From positions 1 through 57,591 of the forward strand of contig JAJFGN010000012.1 in NCBI GenBank assembly GCA_021776115.1: a stretch of DNA of 57,591 nucleotides. The letters are read 5' to 3'. The stretch's first letter is position 1; every line of letters starts with the position of its first letter. The notes under the pieces are model-generated. The model worked only from the letters and a program-made list of their open reading frames with translations, ran no database searches and was not told the origin of the DNA. Source of the DNA: Kiloniellaceae bacterium (GTDB lineage Bacteria; Pseudomonadota; Alphaproteobacteria; Kiloniellales; J153). The position numbers and the translations under genes were made by a program. Shown one piece after another: positions 19,381 through 29,216 of the stretch.

Positions 19381-19517
19381 GGGCCGATCATGAGAGCCTA
19401 TGGCAAACAAAGCCTTAAGCGGCGGCGCGCCAGAACAGGCAGGGGCCTTTCGCCGACGCTCAGATCGGCTACATTACCGCTTAATACGTCCACGCCCTAA
19501 CCCTGCGAGGCACCATC

Positions 19518-20735
19518 ATGGCCCGGCCCCAAGTCACCGCGCCGCCCGCCCCGGCGGCCACCAGACCGGCGTTCCAATGGGACGACCCCCTCTTGCTCGA
19601 CGCCCAGTTGAGCGAGGACGAGCGCATGGTGCGCGATGCCGCCAGGGCCTACTGCCAGGACAAGTTGATGCCCCGCATCCTCGAGGCCAACCGGCGCGAA
19701 CGCTTCGACCGCGAGATCATGAACGAGTTGGGCGCCCTGGGTTTTCTGGGTTCGACCCTGCCGGAAACATACGGCTGCGCCGGGGTCAGCTACACATGCT
19801 ACGGCCTGGTCGCGCGCGAGGTGGAGCGGGTCGATTCCGGCTACCGCTCGGCGATGAGCGTGCAGTCCAGCCTGGTTATGCACCCGATCCATGCCTATGG
19901 CACCGAAGCCCAGCGGCAAAAGTTCCTGCCCAAGCTGGCGAGCGGCGAGTGGGTCGGTTGCTTCGGCCTGACCGAACCGGACTCGGGATCGGACCCCGGC
20001 AGCATGACCACGCGGGCGCGCAAGGTCGACGGCGGCTACCTTCTAAAAGGCGCCAAGATGTGGATCACCAACTCGCCGATCGCCGATGTCTTCGTGGTCT
20101 GGGCCAAGACCGACGACGATGTTATCCGCGGCTTCATCCTGGAGCGCGGCATGAAGGGACTTTCGACGCCCAAGATCGAGGGCAAGTTCAGCTTGCGCGC
20201 TTCGGTCACCGGCGAGATCGCGATGGACGATGTGCCGGTGCCGGAGGAAAATCTTCTGCCCAAGGTGCAAGGCCTTAAAGGCCCCTTCGGCTGTCTCAAC
20301 CGGGCCCGTTATGGCATCGCTTGGGGCGCCCTGGGCGCGGCCGAATTCTGCTGGCACGCCGCCCGCGACTACACCCTGGAACGTAAACAGTTCGGCCGGC
20401 CTCTGGCCGCGAACCAGCTGGTCCAGAAGAAGCTAGCGGATATGCAGACCGAAATCACGATCGGTTTGCAATCTTGCCTGCGCCTGGGCCGGATGTTCGA
20501 CGAGGGCACCGCTGCGCCGGAGGCGATTTCAATGCTCAAGCGCAATTCCTGCGGCAAGTCGCTCGACATCGCCCGCACGGCGCGCGACATGCACGGCGGC
20601 AACGGCGTGGCCGACGAATACCACGTGATTCGCCACGTTATGAATTTGGAAGCCGTCAATACTTACGAAGGCACGCACGACATTCACGCGCTCATCCTGG
20701 GTCGCGCCCAGACCGGTATTCAGGCTTTTTCCTGA
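19518..20735 (+). CDS. gcdH: Glutaryl-CoA dehydrogenase
   Basis: A 405-residue flavoenzyme that oxidises and decarboxylates glutaryl-CoA to crotonyl-CoA in lysine, hydroxylysine and tryptophan catabolism. The acyl-CoA dehydrogenase fold is complete ([40 protein letters not shown]). The catalytic base is the glutamate in [20 protein letters not shown]. The arginine of [13 protein letters not shown], which binds the glutaryl carboxylate in the mammalian enzyme, is present, so decarboxylation is expected. Its 3' end overlaps the convergent protoglobin gene by 16 bases. Confidence 0.95.
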   Translation: MARPQVTAPPAPAATRPAFQWDDPLLLDAQLSEDERMVRDAARAYCQDKLMPRILEANRRERFDREIMNELGALGFLGSTLPETYGCAGVSYTCYGLVAREVERVDSGYRSAMSVQSSLVMHPIHAYGTEAQRQKFLPKLASGEWVGCFGLTEPDSGSDPGSMTTRARKVDGGYLLKGAKMWITNSPIADVFVVWAKTDDDVIRGFILERGMKGLSTPKIEGKFSLRASVTGEIAMDDVPVPEENLLPKVQGLKGPFGCLNRARYGIAWGALGAAEFCWHAARDYTLERKQFGRPLAANQLVQKKLADMQTEITIGLQSCLRLGRMFDEGTAAPEAISMLKRNSCGKSLDIARTARDMHGGNGVADEYHVIRHVMNLEAVNTYEGTHDIHALILGRAQTGIQAFS

Positions 20736-21247
20736 GCGGGGGCTGCCGCTTTCGCCGCACTGAGGTGCATCATACGCTGCATATAGATGGATGTGGTCAC
20801 GTCCATGTCGAGCATCACGAGCATGTTGATCGCCCCGACAATATGAACCGCTTCGTCCATGTCGCTGGCGAAGAGTCTTTGTGCGTGCGCCGTGAGTTCG
20901 TTCAGGAAGAAGGCATAGGCGGCCATATAGTGGTAATTCGGTAGGCGGATTCTGAGGTGCGCCTCGGCCGCCACGGTCACACGCGCAACATAACTGGCAT
21001 CGAACTCGCCGGTGAACAGGTCCTGCCAATGAACCTTCTGCGCCGCCCTCAGGCGCTCGATCATACGCGGGCTGGAAAGATACCGCGCGGTATCGGGATT
21101 GGCTTGGAGACGATTATAAAATTTTTGCGTGATGCCGTCGAATTGGGGCACGACCGCATACCAGAACTTGCGCGCCAGGCGCATCGATTCCTTGTTAATT
21201 CCGTACAGATCGAGACGTTTCTGTGGAACGCCCTTGGGAAACACCAT
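20720..21247 (-). CDS. Single-domain protoglobin
   Basis: A 175-residue all-helical protein matching the protoglobin/globin-coupled sensor domain: [20 protein letters not shown], then [30 protein letters not shown] (given in two pieces here), and [19 protein letters not shown]. The histidine in [10 protein letters not shown] is the likely proximal haem ligand. There is no attached methyl-accepting, kinase or cyclase output domain; the chain ends in an alanine-rich tail. It probably binds haem and O2, CO or NO. The overlap with gcdH at the 3' ends suggests that the two ends are fixed by selection or recent read-through. Confidence 0.8.
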   Translation of the reverse strand: MVFPKGVPQKRLDLYGINKESMRLARKFWYAVVPQFDGITQKFYNRLQANPDTARYLSSPRMIERLRAAQKVHWQDLFTGEFDASYVARVTVAAEAHLRIRLPNYHYMAAYAFFLNELTAHAQRLFASDMDEAVHIVGAINMLVMLDMDVTTSIYMQRMMHLSAAKAAAPAQEKA

Positions 21248-21362
21248 CGCGATACCGCCGGTAGCATCCAGTGTCGTGGCTCGTGCAGTGCACGCGCCAA
21301 ACCTCGTCAGACATCGGGCGCTTGAGCTAATGTGGCGGTTATTGGTTAAGGGTCGCTAAACG

Positions 21363-21390
21363 GAAAACGGCCCGCCACACGAGGCGAGCC
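21363..21390 (-). terminator. Terminator of the ldtR-like gene
   Basis: On the minus strand an 8-bp stem (GGCTCGCC with GGCGGGCC, one G-U pair, loop TCGTGT) is followed by GTTTTCC. It lies 42 bases past the stop of the MarR-family gene at 21432-21902. Confidence 0.55.
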
Positions 21391-21431
21391 GCAAGATCCG
21401 CTCTATTCGGTCAGTCTAGCCGAGTAAGGCT

Positions 21432-21902
21432 CTACGCGGCCGAATTGAGCTGGGAGTTGGAGCGCTGGGGCGCGGCCCAGAATTGCAGCATGCGGCGCAG
21501 CAGCGTATTCGCGCTGTCCAGCGATTCCTTGTCGATCTGGACCGCGGACAATTCGCCGGTATGATCGTCGAACACCGCGCTGAGCCGGCGGAAAATATCG
21601 ACCCCCTTCTCCGAGGCGCGCACGTGGAACGAGCGGCGGTCGTGGGGCGAGCGCTCCTGAATCAGATAGCCGTGCTCGACCATCTTCTTCACGTTGTACG
21701 ACACGTTGGAGCCCAGATAGTAGCCACGCTGCGTCAACTCGCCGACGGAATACTCTTCCTCGCCGACGTTGAACAGGATCAGGGCCTGCACGTTGTTCAG
21801 ATCGCGGACGCCCCGGCGATCGAGATCGGCCTTGACCACCTCCAAGCACTGGCGATGCAGGCGTTCGATCAAAGAAATCGTTTCGAGATATGCAGCCTTC
21901 AC
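21432..21902 (-). CDS. ldtR: MarR family transcriptional regulator, LdtR-like
   Basis: A 156-residue winged-helix regulator. The block YLETISLIERLHRQCLEVVK, then DLNNVQALILFNVGEEE and GYYLGSNVSYNVKKMVEHGY, closely follows LdtR, the MarR-type regulator known from Liberibacter and Rhizobiales where it controls an L,D-transpeptidase and stress tolerance. The recognition helix is SNVSYNVKKMVEHG and the wing is ERSPHDRRSFHVRAS. It stands alone on the minus strand with its own terminator. The target here is unknown, and no L,D-transpeptidase is present in the window. Confidence 0.85.
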   Translation of the reverse strand: MKAAYLETISLIERLHRQCLEVVKADLDRRGVRDLNNVQALILFNVGEEEYSVGELTQRGYYLGSNVSYNVKKMVEHGYLIQERSPHDRRSFHVRASEKGVDIFRRLSAVFDDHTGELSAVQIDKESLDSANTLLRRMLQFWAAPQRSNSQLNSAA

Positions 21903-22364
21903 GGGTTTCTAGCCTCTTTTCGTGTCTCGCGGATTTGGCCCATAGTTTAGGGACAAGCCGGTTAAAAGACGCTTAAATCCGGACCACGGGGCCCTGATCT
22001 TGACGCTCTAATCAGATGTTATTTCATTTGTATTCTTACGATAATTTTGGAAAGCTTACTCGAAATATCGACTAATTATCAATGACTTGACCAGCTTCAT
22101 CCTCATCTCCATCGTCTCCCTCGGGCTTTGACCCGAGGGTCCATCGACGAGCGAGACTCGAACCTCGAGGGATTGCCGGGTCAAGCCCGGCGATAACCCT
22201 AAATGGGGAGGAAACGTACCAAGCCATTGAAGGCGAACACTTCGTCAAGGAACCGGCTTTTACACGCGCGCAGGCACCGTTAGGATACCCCCGTTTGCAG
22301 CCTTCGCGGCGATACGGTCTGCCGCCCCGCTGACGCGGCTGTTCTTATATCTCAGGAGTGCACG
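21903..22364. other. Intergenic region between the ldtR-like gene and the amidohydrolase gene
   Basis: A 462-base stretch. The first part includes an AT-rich block (about 22010-22085) that may hold divergent promoters. The second part contains palindromic repeat family 2 (22113-22198). GGAG precedes the amidohydrolase GTG start. No gene was recognised. Confidence 0.5.
22113..22198. repeat. Dispersed palindromic repeat, family 2, copy A
   Basis: An element of the pattern TCGGGCTTTGACCCGAGGG, then TCCATCGACGAGCGAGACTCG, ending CCGGGTCAAGCCCGGCGAT. It contains two palindromes of the CGGGCTTGACCCG type and matches 47866-47948 over most of its length. Such elements are common in intergenic DNA of alphaproteobacteria. 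Confidence 0.75.
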
Positions 22365-23585
22365 GTGATCCTTTTTAGGGGCGGATGGGTTTTCGACGGC
22401 ACCGGCCAAAGGCTGGATGGGCATGGCGTTCTGGTCGAGGGCGCGCAAATCGCCCGAGTGGCGCCGCTGGCTGAATTCGACGGCTTTGCCGGCGAGACGG
22501 TAGACACCGGCGGCGGCACCCTGTTGCCCGGCCTGATCGACTGCCACGTCCACCTGGTCTACTCGGGCCAACCCGACGCGCGTGCCGCGATGGCCAAGCA
22601 GAGCCCGGCGGACATCACCTTGATGGCCTTAGAAAACGCCCAGAAGAGTCTAGCCGGGGGCATCACGGCGGTGCGCGACTGCGGCGGCAAGGACCACCTG
22701 GAATTTGCCGTGCGCGACGCCATCGGCCGAGGCACCTTTCAGGGACCGACCATCCACGCGGCGGGCCGCATGATCTGCATGACCGGCGGCCACGGCAACG
22801 CCATCGGCCGGGTCGCCGACGGCCCGGAGGAGGTCGTCAAGGCGGTGCGCGAGCAGGTCCACGCCGGCTGCGATCTGGTCAAGATCATGGCCACCGGCGG
22901 GGTCATGACGCCTGGCGTCAACCCGGAGGACGCCCACTACAGCGCCGAGGAAATGAAGGCCGGCGTCACCGAGGCGCGCCGCTTCCATAAGCGGACCGCG
23001 AGCCACGCCCAGGGCACCGAGGGTATCTTGAACGCGGTGCGGGCCGGTATTCACTCGATCGAGCACGGCATCTTCATGACCGAGAAGTGCATCGAGGAGA
23101 TGAAGGAGGCCGGCGTCTACCTCGTCGCGACCATCTCCGCCCTTAAGAACATCGTTGCCAATGCCGACAGCGGCATCCCCGCCTACGCGGTTGAGAAGGC
23201 GCTTCGGGTAAGCGAGAACCACCTGCGCTCCCTTCGCATGTTTCACGCCGCCGGCGGTAAATTCGCCATGGGCACCGACGCCGGCACGCCCTTCAACCAT
23301 CACGGCGAGAACGCGCAAGAGCTTGGCTACCTGGTGGATTACGGCCTCTCGCCTAGCGAAGCCCTGGTCGCCAGCACGGCCCATGGCGCCGACCTCATGG
23401 GTCCGATGGATATCGGAGTTATCGAGGCTGGCAGGAAGGCCGACCTGCTGTTGGTCGAAGGCGACCCGACCAAGGATATCCGCATGGCCGCCGAGCGGGC
23501 CAACCACCGCGCCGTCTACAAGGCCGGGGTTTCGGTCCCCTTAGGCCGCCCGGCGGCGCGCGCGGCGCGGCAAGCGGCCGAGTAG
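22365..23585 (+). CDS. Metal-dependent amidohydrolase (prolidase/imidazolonepropionase-like)
   Basis: A 406-residue amidohydrolase-superfamily enzyme. The metal ligands are seen in order: HVH in GLIDCHVHLVY (about residues 61-63), the lysine in DLVKIMATGG, histidines in HKRTASHAQG and SIEHGIFM, and the aspartate of AMGTDAGTPFNHHG. It resembles the cytosolic Sgx9260/Xaa-Pro dipeptidase-type branch that cleaves N-acyl or dipeptide substrates; the actual substrate cannot be told. The start is GTG, with GGAG seven bases upstream. No signal peptide is present. Confidence 0.85.
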   Translation: MILFRGGWVFDGTGQRLDGHGVLVEGAQIARVAPLAEFDGFAGETVDTGGGTLLPGLIDCHVHLVYSGQPDARAAMAKQSPADITLMALENAQKSLAGGITAVRDCGGKDHLEFAVRDAIGRGTFQGPTIHAAGRMICMTGGHGNAIGRVADGPEEVVKAVREQVHAGCDLVKIMATGGVMTPGVNPEDAHYSAEEMKAGVTEARRFHKRTASHAQGTEGILNAVRAGIHSIEHGIFMTEKCIEEMKEAGVYLVATISALKNIVANADSGIPAYAVEKALRVSENHLRSLRMFHAAGGKFAMGTDAGTPFNHHGENAQELGYLVDYGLSPSEALVASTAHGADLMGPMDIGVIEAGRKADLLLVEGDPTKDIRMAAERANHRAVYKAGVSVPLGRPAARAARQAAE

Positions 23586-23608
23586 GTGCGGGACTCTCCA
23601 CTCTCCCC

Positions 23609-23680
23609 CGTCATCCCGGACTCGATCCGGGATCTTTTCCCTGACCCAGCCGAAGATCCCGGATCGAGTCCGGGATGACG
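23609..23680. repeat. Perfect 28-bp inverted repeat, palindromic repeat family 1, copy B
   Basis: The arm 23609-23636 (begins CGTCATCCCGGACTCGATCC) is the exact reverse complement of 23653-23680, with a 16-base spacer. It is the cleanest member of family 1 and sits between the convergent amidohydrolase and mmsB genes, where its RNA hairpin could end transcription from both sides. Confidence 0.85.
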
Positions 23681-23704
23681 GCCTTATGGGTACACGCCTA
23701 GGCC

Positions 23705-24592
23705 CTAGCTGCCCCGGATCAGCTTGATGATCGCGGAGTAGTCGAGGCCGCCGTTGCCGGCGTTCACGAACATGGCGTAAAGCGCGGCCGCCTCGGCCCC
23801 CATGGGGGTCGCGGCGCCGGCTTGAGCGGCGGCTTCCTGCGACAGCTTCAAGTCCTTGAGCATCATGGCGGCGGCGAAGCCGGGTTTGTAATCCCGGTTG
23901 GCGGCGGCGGCTTCTATAATGCCCGGCACCGGCAGGTGGTTCAGCATGGCCCAGCACGAGCCGGAAGCCTTTGAGCTGATGTCGAACAGCTTTTGCTGCT
24001 CGAGGCCCAATTTTTCCGCCAGAGCGAAGGCTTCCGAAATGCCGATCATGGTGATGCCCAGGATCATGTTGTTGCAGACCTTGGCGGCCTGGCCGTTGCC
24101 CGGCCCTCCGGCATGGACGATGGTCCGGCCCATGACCTCGAACAGCGGCTTGCCGCGCGCGAAGGCGCCCTCGGTGCCGCCGACCATGAAGGTGAGCGTG
24201 CCCGCGTCGGCGCCGGCCACGCCGCCGGACACCGGGCCGTCCAGCATGTCGAGCCCCGCCCCGGCGGCCGCCTCTTCCACCGCGCGGGCGCTGGCCACGT
24301 CGATGGTCGAACAGTCGATCAGGAGAGTGCCCTTCTTGGCCAAGCCGATGATGCCGTTGGCGCCGGTGTAGACCGCGCGGACATGCTGCCCGGCCGGCAG
24401 CATGGAGATCACAACCTCGGCGCCCTGGGCCGCCTCGGCCGCGTTGTCGGCGATCGCAATGCCGTTCTCCTTGGCCGCCGCGATGGCATCCGGCGCCAGG
24501 TCGAAGCCCCGCACCTTGTGCCCGGCCTTGACCAGGTTGCGGGCCATAGGACCGCCCATATTGCCCAATCCGATGAAGCCGATATCGGTCAT
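23705..24592 (-). CDS. mmsB: 3-hydroxyisobutyrate dehydrogenase
   Basis: A 295-residue NAD-dependent dehydrogenase that oxidises 3-hydroxyisobutyrate to methylmalonate semialdehyde in valine degradation. It begins with the Rossmann motif GFIGLGNMGGPMARNLVKAGH. The substrate motif is DGPVSGGVAGADAGTLTFMVGG, and the catalytic lysine lies in GNGQAAKVCNNM. It starts 10 bases after the 3-hydroxyisobutyryl-CoA hydrolase gene ends, so the two consecutive steps are encoded together. Confidence 0.93.
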   Translation of the reverse strand: MTDIGFIGLGNMGGPMARNLVKAGHKVRGFDLAPDAIAAAKENGIAIADNAAEAAQGAEVVISMLPAGQHVRAVYTGANGIIGLAKKGTLLIDCSTIDVASARAVEEAAAGAGLDMLDGPVSGGVAGADAGTLTFMVGGTEGAFARGKPLFEVMGRTIVHAGGPGNGQAAKVCNNMILGITMIGISEAFALAEKLGLEQQKLFDISSKASGSCWAMLNHLPVPGIIEAAAANRDYKPGFAAAMMLKDLKLSQEAAAQAGAATPMGAEAAALYAMFVNAGNGGLDYSAIIKLIRGS

Positions 24593-24602
24593 TGTTTTCT
24601 CC

Positions 24603-25646
24603 CTAGTCGAAGCTCAATTCGCCAGCGGCGGGGGGCGCAAAGTGCGCCTCGACAAGGTCATCGGTCACCCCAGCGAGGCTGGCCGGGTCCCAGGCCGGGG
24701 CATTGTCCTTGTCGATCAGCAGCGCGCGAATGCCTTCATAGAAATCGTGGCCCGCCATGAACGCTTGGCTCAAGCGGTATTCCATCACCATGGCGGCATC
24801 GAAATCCAGCTTGGCTGCCCGGCGCAGGGCCTCGAAGGTAACCTTGAGGCTGGTCGGCGAGCAGCGCTCCTTGAGAGTGATCAAGGTCTTGGCGGCCCAG
24901 TCGCCCGGCTCGGCCGCCAAGGCGTCCAGCGCCGCCTCCACGGAATCTTGAACGAAGCAGCGCTCGATCGCGGCCCGATGCTCGGCCAGGGGCGCCGGGC
25001 CGGGATCTTCGGACAAGTCGCGCAGAACGGCGTCGATATCGTCGGCCTTCGCCAGCTCGGTCTCCACTTCGTCCAGCCGGTTGCTCGGGACGTAGTGAGT
25101 CGCGAAGCCGGCATAGAGCGCGTCGGCCGCCTTCATCCGCGCCCCGGTCAGTCCCAAATACAGGCCCAGCCCACCCGGCAGCCGGGACAGGAAGTGGGTG
25201 CCGCCGACATCGGGAAACAAACCGATGCCGGTCTCGGGCATGGCGATCAGCGTGCGCTCGGTCGCGACGCGGTGGTGGCCGTGGAGCGAGATCCCAACCC
25301 CGCCGCCCATGGTGACCCCGTCCAAAAAGGCGATATGGGGCTTGGGAAAAACCTCGATGCGCCGGTTCATACGGTATTCGGCGCGGAAGAAATCGGCGGT
25401 CAGCGCCTCGCCCTTCTTGCCCGCCTGCCAGATCGCGCGGACATCGCCCCCGGCGCAAAACGCGCGCTCGCCCGCGCCCTTGATAACGACGGCCCGCACG
25501 GACTCGTCCGCCGCCCAGGAAACGAGTTGCCGGTCGTAGGCCTCGCACATTTCCAACGTCAGCGCGTTGAGCGCTCCTGGCCGGTTAAGCGTCGTCACGG
25601 CCAAGCCGTCCTTACGCTCGAAGAGGATGTCCTGTGCCATGCTCAT
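24603..25646 (-). CDS. 3-hydroxyisobutyryl-CoA hydrolase
   Basis: A 347-residue crotonase-fold enzyme releasing 3-hydroxyisobutyrate from its CoA ester, the step before mmsB. The family differs from true enoyl-CoA hydratases by its longer C-terminus and the blocks GAGERAFCAGGDVRAIW, DGVTMGGGVGISLHG and MPETGIGLFPDVGGTHFLSR, all present here. It starts 90 bases after icmF ends, so the order icmF, hydrolase, mmsB suggests one isobutyryl-CoA/valine unit. Databases may label it enoyl-CoA hydratase/isomerase. Confidence 0.92.
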   Translation of the reverse strand: MSMAQDILFERKDGLAVTTLNRPGALNALTLEMCEAYDRQLVSWAADESVRAVVIKGAGERAFCAGGDVRAIWQAGKKGEALTADFFRAEYRMNRRIEVFPKPHIAFLDGVTMGGGVGISLHGHHRVATERTLIAMPETGIGLFPDVGGTHFLSRLPGGLGLYLGLTGARMKAADALYAGFATHYVPSNRLDEVETELAKADDIDAVLRDLSEDPGPAPLAEHRAAIERCFVQDSVEAALDALAAEPGDWAAKTLITLKERCSPTSLKVTFEALRRAAKLDFDAAMVMEYRLSQAFMAGHDFYEGIRALLIDKDNAPAWDPASLAGVTDDLVEAHFAPPAAGELSFD

Positions 25647-25736
25647 GCGCCGCGCGGCGACTCGCGGGTTCGAGACATCTCGGCAGGCAGCGCCAGGACG
25701 GTCGCGGCGATGGCGGGAATCGGCATGGCGGAAGGC

Positions 25737-28700
25737 TTACATGTTGCGGCGATATTGGCCGCCCGCCTCGAACAACGCCGCGGTGATCTGACCGAGCGAG
25801 CAGCAGCGCACCGCGTCCATCAGCACGGCAAAGACGTTGCCGCCGACGGCCGCGGTTTCCTTGAGGCGTAGCAGCATGGCCGGGGCCTCGTCCCGGTGGC
25901 GCGTCTGGAAATCGCGCAGGCGTTCGATCTGGCTTTGCTTTTCCTCTTCGGTGGAGCGGCGCAGCTCAATCGTCCGGGCCTCCGACGGCGGATTGGGATT
26001 GAGGAAGGTGTTGACCCCGATGATCGGTAGCGTGCCGTCGTGCTTGAGGGTCTCGTAATGCAGGGACTCGTCTTGGATCTTGCCGCGCTGGTAGCCGGTC
26101 TCCATGGCGCCAAGGACCCCGCCGCGCTCGCTGAGGCGATCGAACTCCTTCAAGACCGCTTCTTCCACCAGATCGGTGAGCTGCTCGAAGAAGAACGAGC
26201 CCTGGTTCGGATTCTCGTTCTTCGCGACGCCCCACTCCCGGTTGATGATCATTTGGATCGCCATGGCCCGGCGCACGGAATCGTCCGTCGGTGTGGTGAT
26301 CGCCTCGTCGTAGGCGTTGGTGTGCAGGCTGTTGGTGTTGTCGTAAGTCGCGATCAGCGCCTGCAGCGTGGTGCGGATGTCGTTGAAGTCCATCTCCTGG
26401 GCGTGCAGCGAACGGCCCGAGGTCTGGGTGTGATACTTGAGCTTCTGCGCGCGCTCGTTGGCCCCGTACTTGAAGCGCATGGCGACGGACCAGATGCGCC
26501 GCGCGACCCGGCCCATGACCGAGTACTCAGGGTCCATGCCGTTGGAGAAAAAGAACGATAGGTTGGGTGCGAAGTCGTCGATGTGCATGCCGCGGGCCAG
26601 GTAGGCCTCGACGTAGGTGAACCCGTTGGCAAGCGTGAAGGCCAGCTGCGAGATCGGGTTCGCCCCGGCCTCGGCGATGTGGTAACCGGAGATCGACACC
26701 GAGTAAAAATTCCGCACCTGGTGCAGGACGAAGTACTCCTGGATGTCCGCCATCATACGCAGGGCGAACTCGGTGGAGAAGATGCAGGTGTTCTGACCCT
26801 GGTCTTCCTTGAGGATGTCGGCCTGGACCGTGCCGCGCACGTTGGACAGCGCCCACGCCCGGATCTTCTCGATCTCCTCGTCGGTCGGCGGGCGCCGGTT
26901 GTCGGCCTCGAAGGCCTCGAGCTGCTGGTCGACGGCCGTGTTCAGGAACATGGCCAGGATGGCGGGTGCCGGCCCGTTGATGGTCATAGACACCGAGGTG
27001 GTCGGGGCGCAGAGATTGAAACCGCCGTAGAGCACTTCCATGTCGTCCAGCGTGGCGATCGACACGCCTGAGTTGCCGACCTTGCCGTAAATGTCGGGCC
27101 GTTCGTCGGGGTCGAAGCCATAGAGCGTGACCGAATCGAACGCGGTCGACAGGCGCGTCGCGCCGGCGTCCTTGGACAGCAGTTTAAAGCGTTGGTTGGT
27201 CCGGAAGGCGTCGCCCTCGCCGGCGAACATGCGGGTCGGGTCCTCGGCCTCGCGCTTGAACGCGAAGACGCCGCCCGTATAGGGGAAGCTGCCCGGCACG
27301 TTCTCCTTCAGTTGCCAACGAAGGATCTCGCCCTCGTCCTCGTAGCGCGGCAGGGCGACCTTGTGGATCTTGTTGCCCGACAAGGTGCCGTGGGACAGAT
27401 TGACCCGCAGCTCGCGGTCGCGGATCTTCACGACATACTCATCGCCGGCGTAGCTTTCCTTCACCTTCGGCCAGATCTCGATCAGCTTGCGCGCCCTGGC
27501 GTCCAGCGCCGCCTCGCACTTGGCCAGCGCCGCCTCCAGCGTGGCGTTGCTCTCGCCCGCTTCCTCGAGCACCCGCAGCGCCCGGCGCAGCGACTGGCGC
27601 TCGCGCGCCAAGCCGACTTGCTCGTCGACGGTCTTGTGGTAGTCGCGCACGGTCTTGGCGATCTCGGCCAGATATCGCTGCCGCTGCTCGGGCAGGATGC
27701 CGGCGCCGGGCGCGGAAGCGCGGACGCCGGCCAGCGGAATGGAGCTGGTCCAGGCGCCGAGCCCCTTGTCGTTGAATTTGGCGATCACCGCCTGATACAG
27801 CGCGGTCACGCCCGCGTCGTTAAAGCGCGAGGAGATGGTGCCGAACACCGGCATCTCGACGAGAGGCTTGGCAAACAGCTCGAGATTGCGCTGGACCTGC
27901 TTGGAGACGTCACGCAGCGCATCCTTGGCCCCGCGGCGGTCGAACTTGTTGATCGCGACCAGGTCGGCGAAGTCGAGCATGTCGATCTTCTCGAGCTGGC
28001 TGGCCGCGCCGAACTCCGGCGTCATCACGTAAAGCGAGAGGTCCGAATAAGGCACGATCCCGGCGTCGCCCTGACCGATCCCCGGCGTCTCGATGACGAT
28101 CAGGTCGAAACCGGCGGCCTTGCAGGCTGCGATGATGTCGGTCAGGGCCGGTGGTACGTCCGAGCCGGTCGCCCGGGTCGCCAGCGAACGGAAGAAGGTG
28201 CCGGCCGCCGCGATCGCGTTCATACGGATGCGGTCGCCCAGCAGGGCGCCGCCGCTCTTGCGCCGGCTGGGGTCGATGGCCAGGACGGCGATGCGCGGAT
28301 CTTCGCTGTACTCTCGAAAGCGACGGATGAGCTCGTCGGTGAGCGACGACTTGCCGGCACCGCCCGTCCCGGTGATGCCGAGGACCGGTATGGCACCCGC
28401 CTTGCCGGCGGCCTCGACGATGGCGGCGCGCAAGCTCTTGTCCAGCTTGCCCTCCTGCAGCGCGGTGATGACCCGCGCGAGTTGCCGCGTATCGCCGGCT
28501 TGCAGCTTCTTCAGATCCTTGGGCAGCTCACGGCACAGGCTGAAGTCGCAGCGCTCGATCATGTCGCCGATCATGCCCTGCAGGCCCAGGCGCTGGCCGT
28601 CGGCCGGCGAGTAGATGCGGGCGACGCCGTAGTCCTCAAGCTCGCGGATCTCGTCCTCGACGATGACCCCGCCGCCGCCGCCGAAGACCTTGATCTCCTC

Positions 28701-29006
28701 GCCCCCGCGCGTTTTGAGCAGGTCGATCATGTACTTGAAGAATTCGACGTGGCCGCCCTGGTAGGAGCTGATGGCGATGCCCTGAACGTCTTCATGCACG
28801 GCCGCGGTGACGATGTCCTCGACCGAACGGTTGTGACCGAGGTGAATGACCTCGGCGCCGGCGGCCTGCAGGATACGGCGCACGATGTTGATTGAGGCGT
28901 CGTGACCGTCGAACAGACTGGCCGCGGTCACAAAGCGGATCTTGTTGTGTGCCTTATAGGGCTTCATCTCCGCCGTCTTCGGAGGCAGGATTCCCTCATC
29001 CGGCAT
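25737..29006 (-). CDS. icmF: Fused isobutyryl-CoA mutase IcmF
   Basis: A 1089-residue adenosylcobalamin enzyme interconverting isobutyryl-CoA and n-butyryl-CoA with its G-protein chaperone fused in. Order: B12-binding domain with D33-x-H35 in FDGHDAS, then the MeaB-like GTPase with Walker A GTGGAGKS at about 213-220 and NKFD, then the mutase barrel. Two residues that set substrate class favour isobutyryl-CoA over methylmalonyl-CoA: phenylalanine in TRMFAGEG where methylmalonyl-CoA mutase has tyrosine, and glutamine in GQNTCIF where it has arginine. ATG at 29006 is preceded by GGGAGA; the reading frame stays open to 29057. No cobalamin riboswitch was recognised upstream. Confidence 0.93.
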   Translation of the reverse strand: MPDEGILPPKTAEMKPYKAHNKIRFVTAASLFDGHDASINIVRRILQAAGAEVIHLGHNRSVEDIVTAAVHEDVQGIAISSYQGGHVEFFKYMIDLLKTRGGEEIKVFGGGGGVIVEDEIRELEDYGVARIYSPADGQRLGLQGMIGDMIERCDFSLCRELPKDLKKLQAGDTRQLARVITALQEGKLDKSLRAAIVEAAGKAGAIPVLGITGTGGAGKSSLTDELIRRFREYSEDPRIAVLAIDPSRRKSGGALLGDRIRMNAIAAAGTFFRSLATRATGSDVPPALTDIIAACKAAGFDLIVIETPGIGQGDAGIVPYSDLSLYVMTPEFGAASQLEKIDMLDFADLVAINKFDRRGAKDALRDVSKQVQRNLELFAKPLVEMPVFGTISSRFNDAGVTALYQAVIAKFNDKGLGAWTSSIPLAGVRASAPGAGILPEQRQRYLAEIAKTVRDYHKTVDEQVGLARERQSLRRALRVLEEAGESNATLEAALAKCEAALDARARKLIEIWPKVKESYAGDEYVVKIRDRELRVNLSHGTLSGNKIHKVALPRYEDEGEILRWQLKENVPGSFPYTGGVFAFKREAEDPTRMFAGEGDAFRTNQRFKLLSKDAGATRLSTAFDSVTLYGFDPDERPDIYGKVGNSGVSIATLDDMEVLYGGFNLCAPTTSVSMTINGPAPAILAMFLNTAVDQQLEAFEADNRRPPTDEEIEKIRAWALSNVRGTVQADILKEDQGQNTCIFSTEFALRMMADIQEYFVLHQVRNFYSVSISGYHIAEAGANPISQLAFTLANGFTYVEAYLARGMHIDDFAPNLSFFFSNGMDPEYSVMGRVARRIWSVAMRFKYGANERAQKLKYHTQTSGRSLHAQEMDFNDIRTTLQALIATYDNTNSLHTNAYDEAITTPTDDSVRRAMAIQMIINREWGVAKNENPNQGSFFFEQLTDLVEEAVLKEFDRLSERGGVLGAMETGYQRGKIQDESLHYETLKHDGTLPIIGVNTFLNPNPPSEARTIELRRSTEEEKQSQIERLRDFQTRHRDEAPAMLLRLKETAAVGGNVFAVLMDAVRCCSLGQITAALFEAGGQYRRNM

Positions 29007-29216
29007 GGGCTTCTCCCTGCACCAGCCATGGTGGCGGTCCAATGGGACCCGCCCCATTGTCTCCGCCCGGCCGGGCGATGCAACAGCGATTTCGCGCGCG
29101 ACTTGCTGGAACGCACGCTAAGCATCGGAAAGCTGAAAGCCATCCGCCGCCTGCCCTCGTCCCAGGTGGCGGCGATCTTAGGCCTGGCGGCCCGGCTGTC
29201 AATCGAAGGCGCGCCC

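Noticed and set aside
24402-25871. 489-codon plus-strand frame across mmsB and the 3-hydroxyisobutyryl-CoA hydrolase gene
   Set aside because: Covers parts of two clear genes on the opposite strand and has shadow-like composition.
27192-28895. 567-codon plus-strand frame opposite icmF
   Set aside because: Long only because of GC-rich codon bias in icmF; the product shows no domain.
29007-29216. Cobalamin riboswitch before icmF
   Set aside because: The gap is about 210 bases and shows no B12-box-like word (GCCACTG) or suitable stems.
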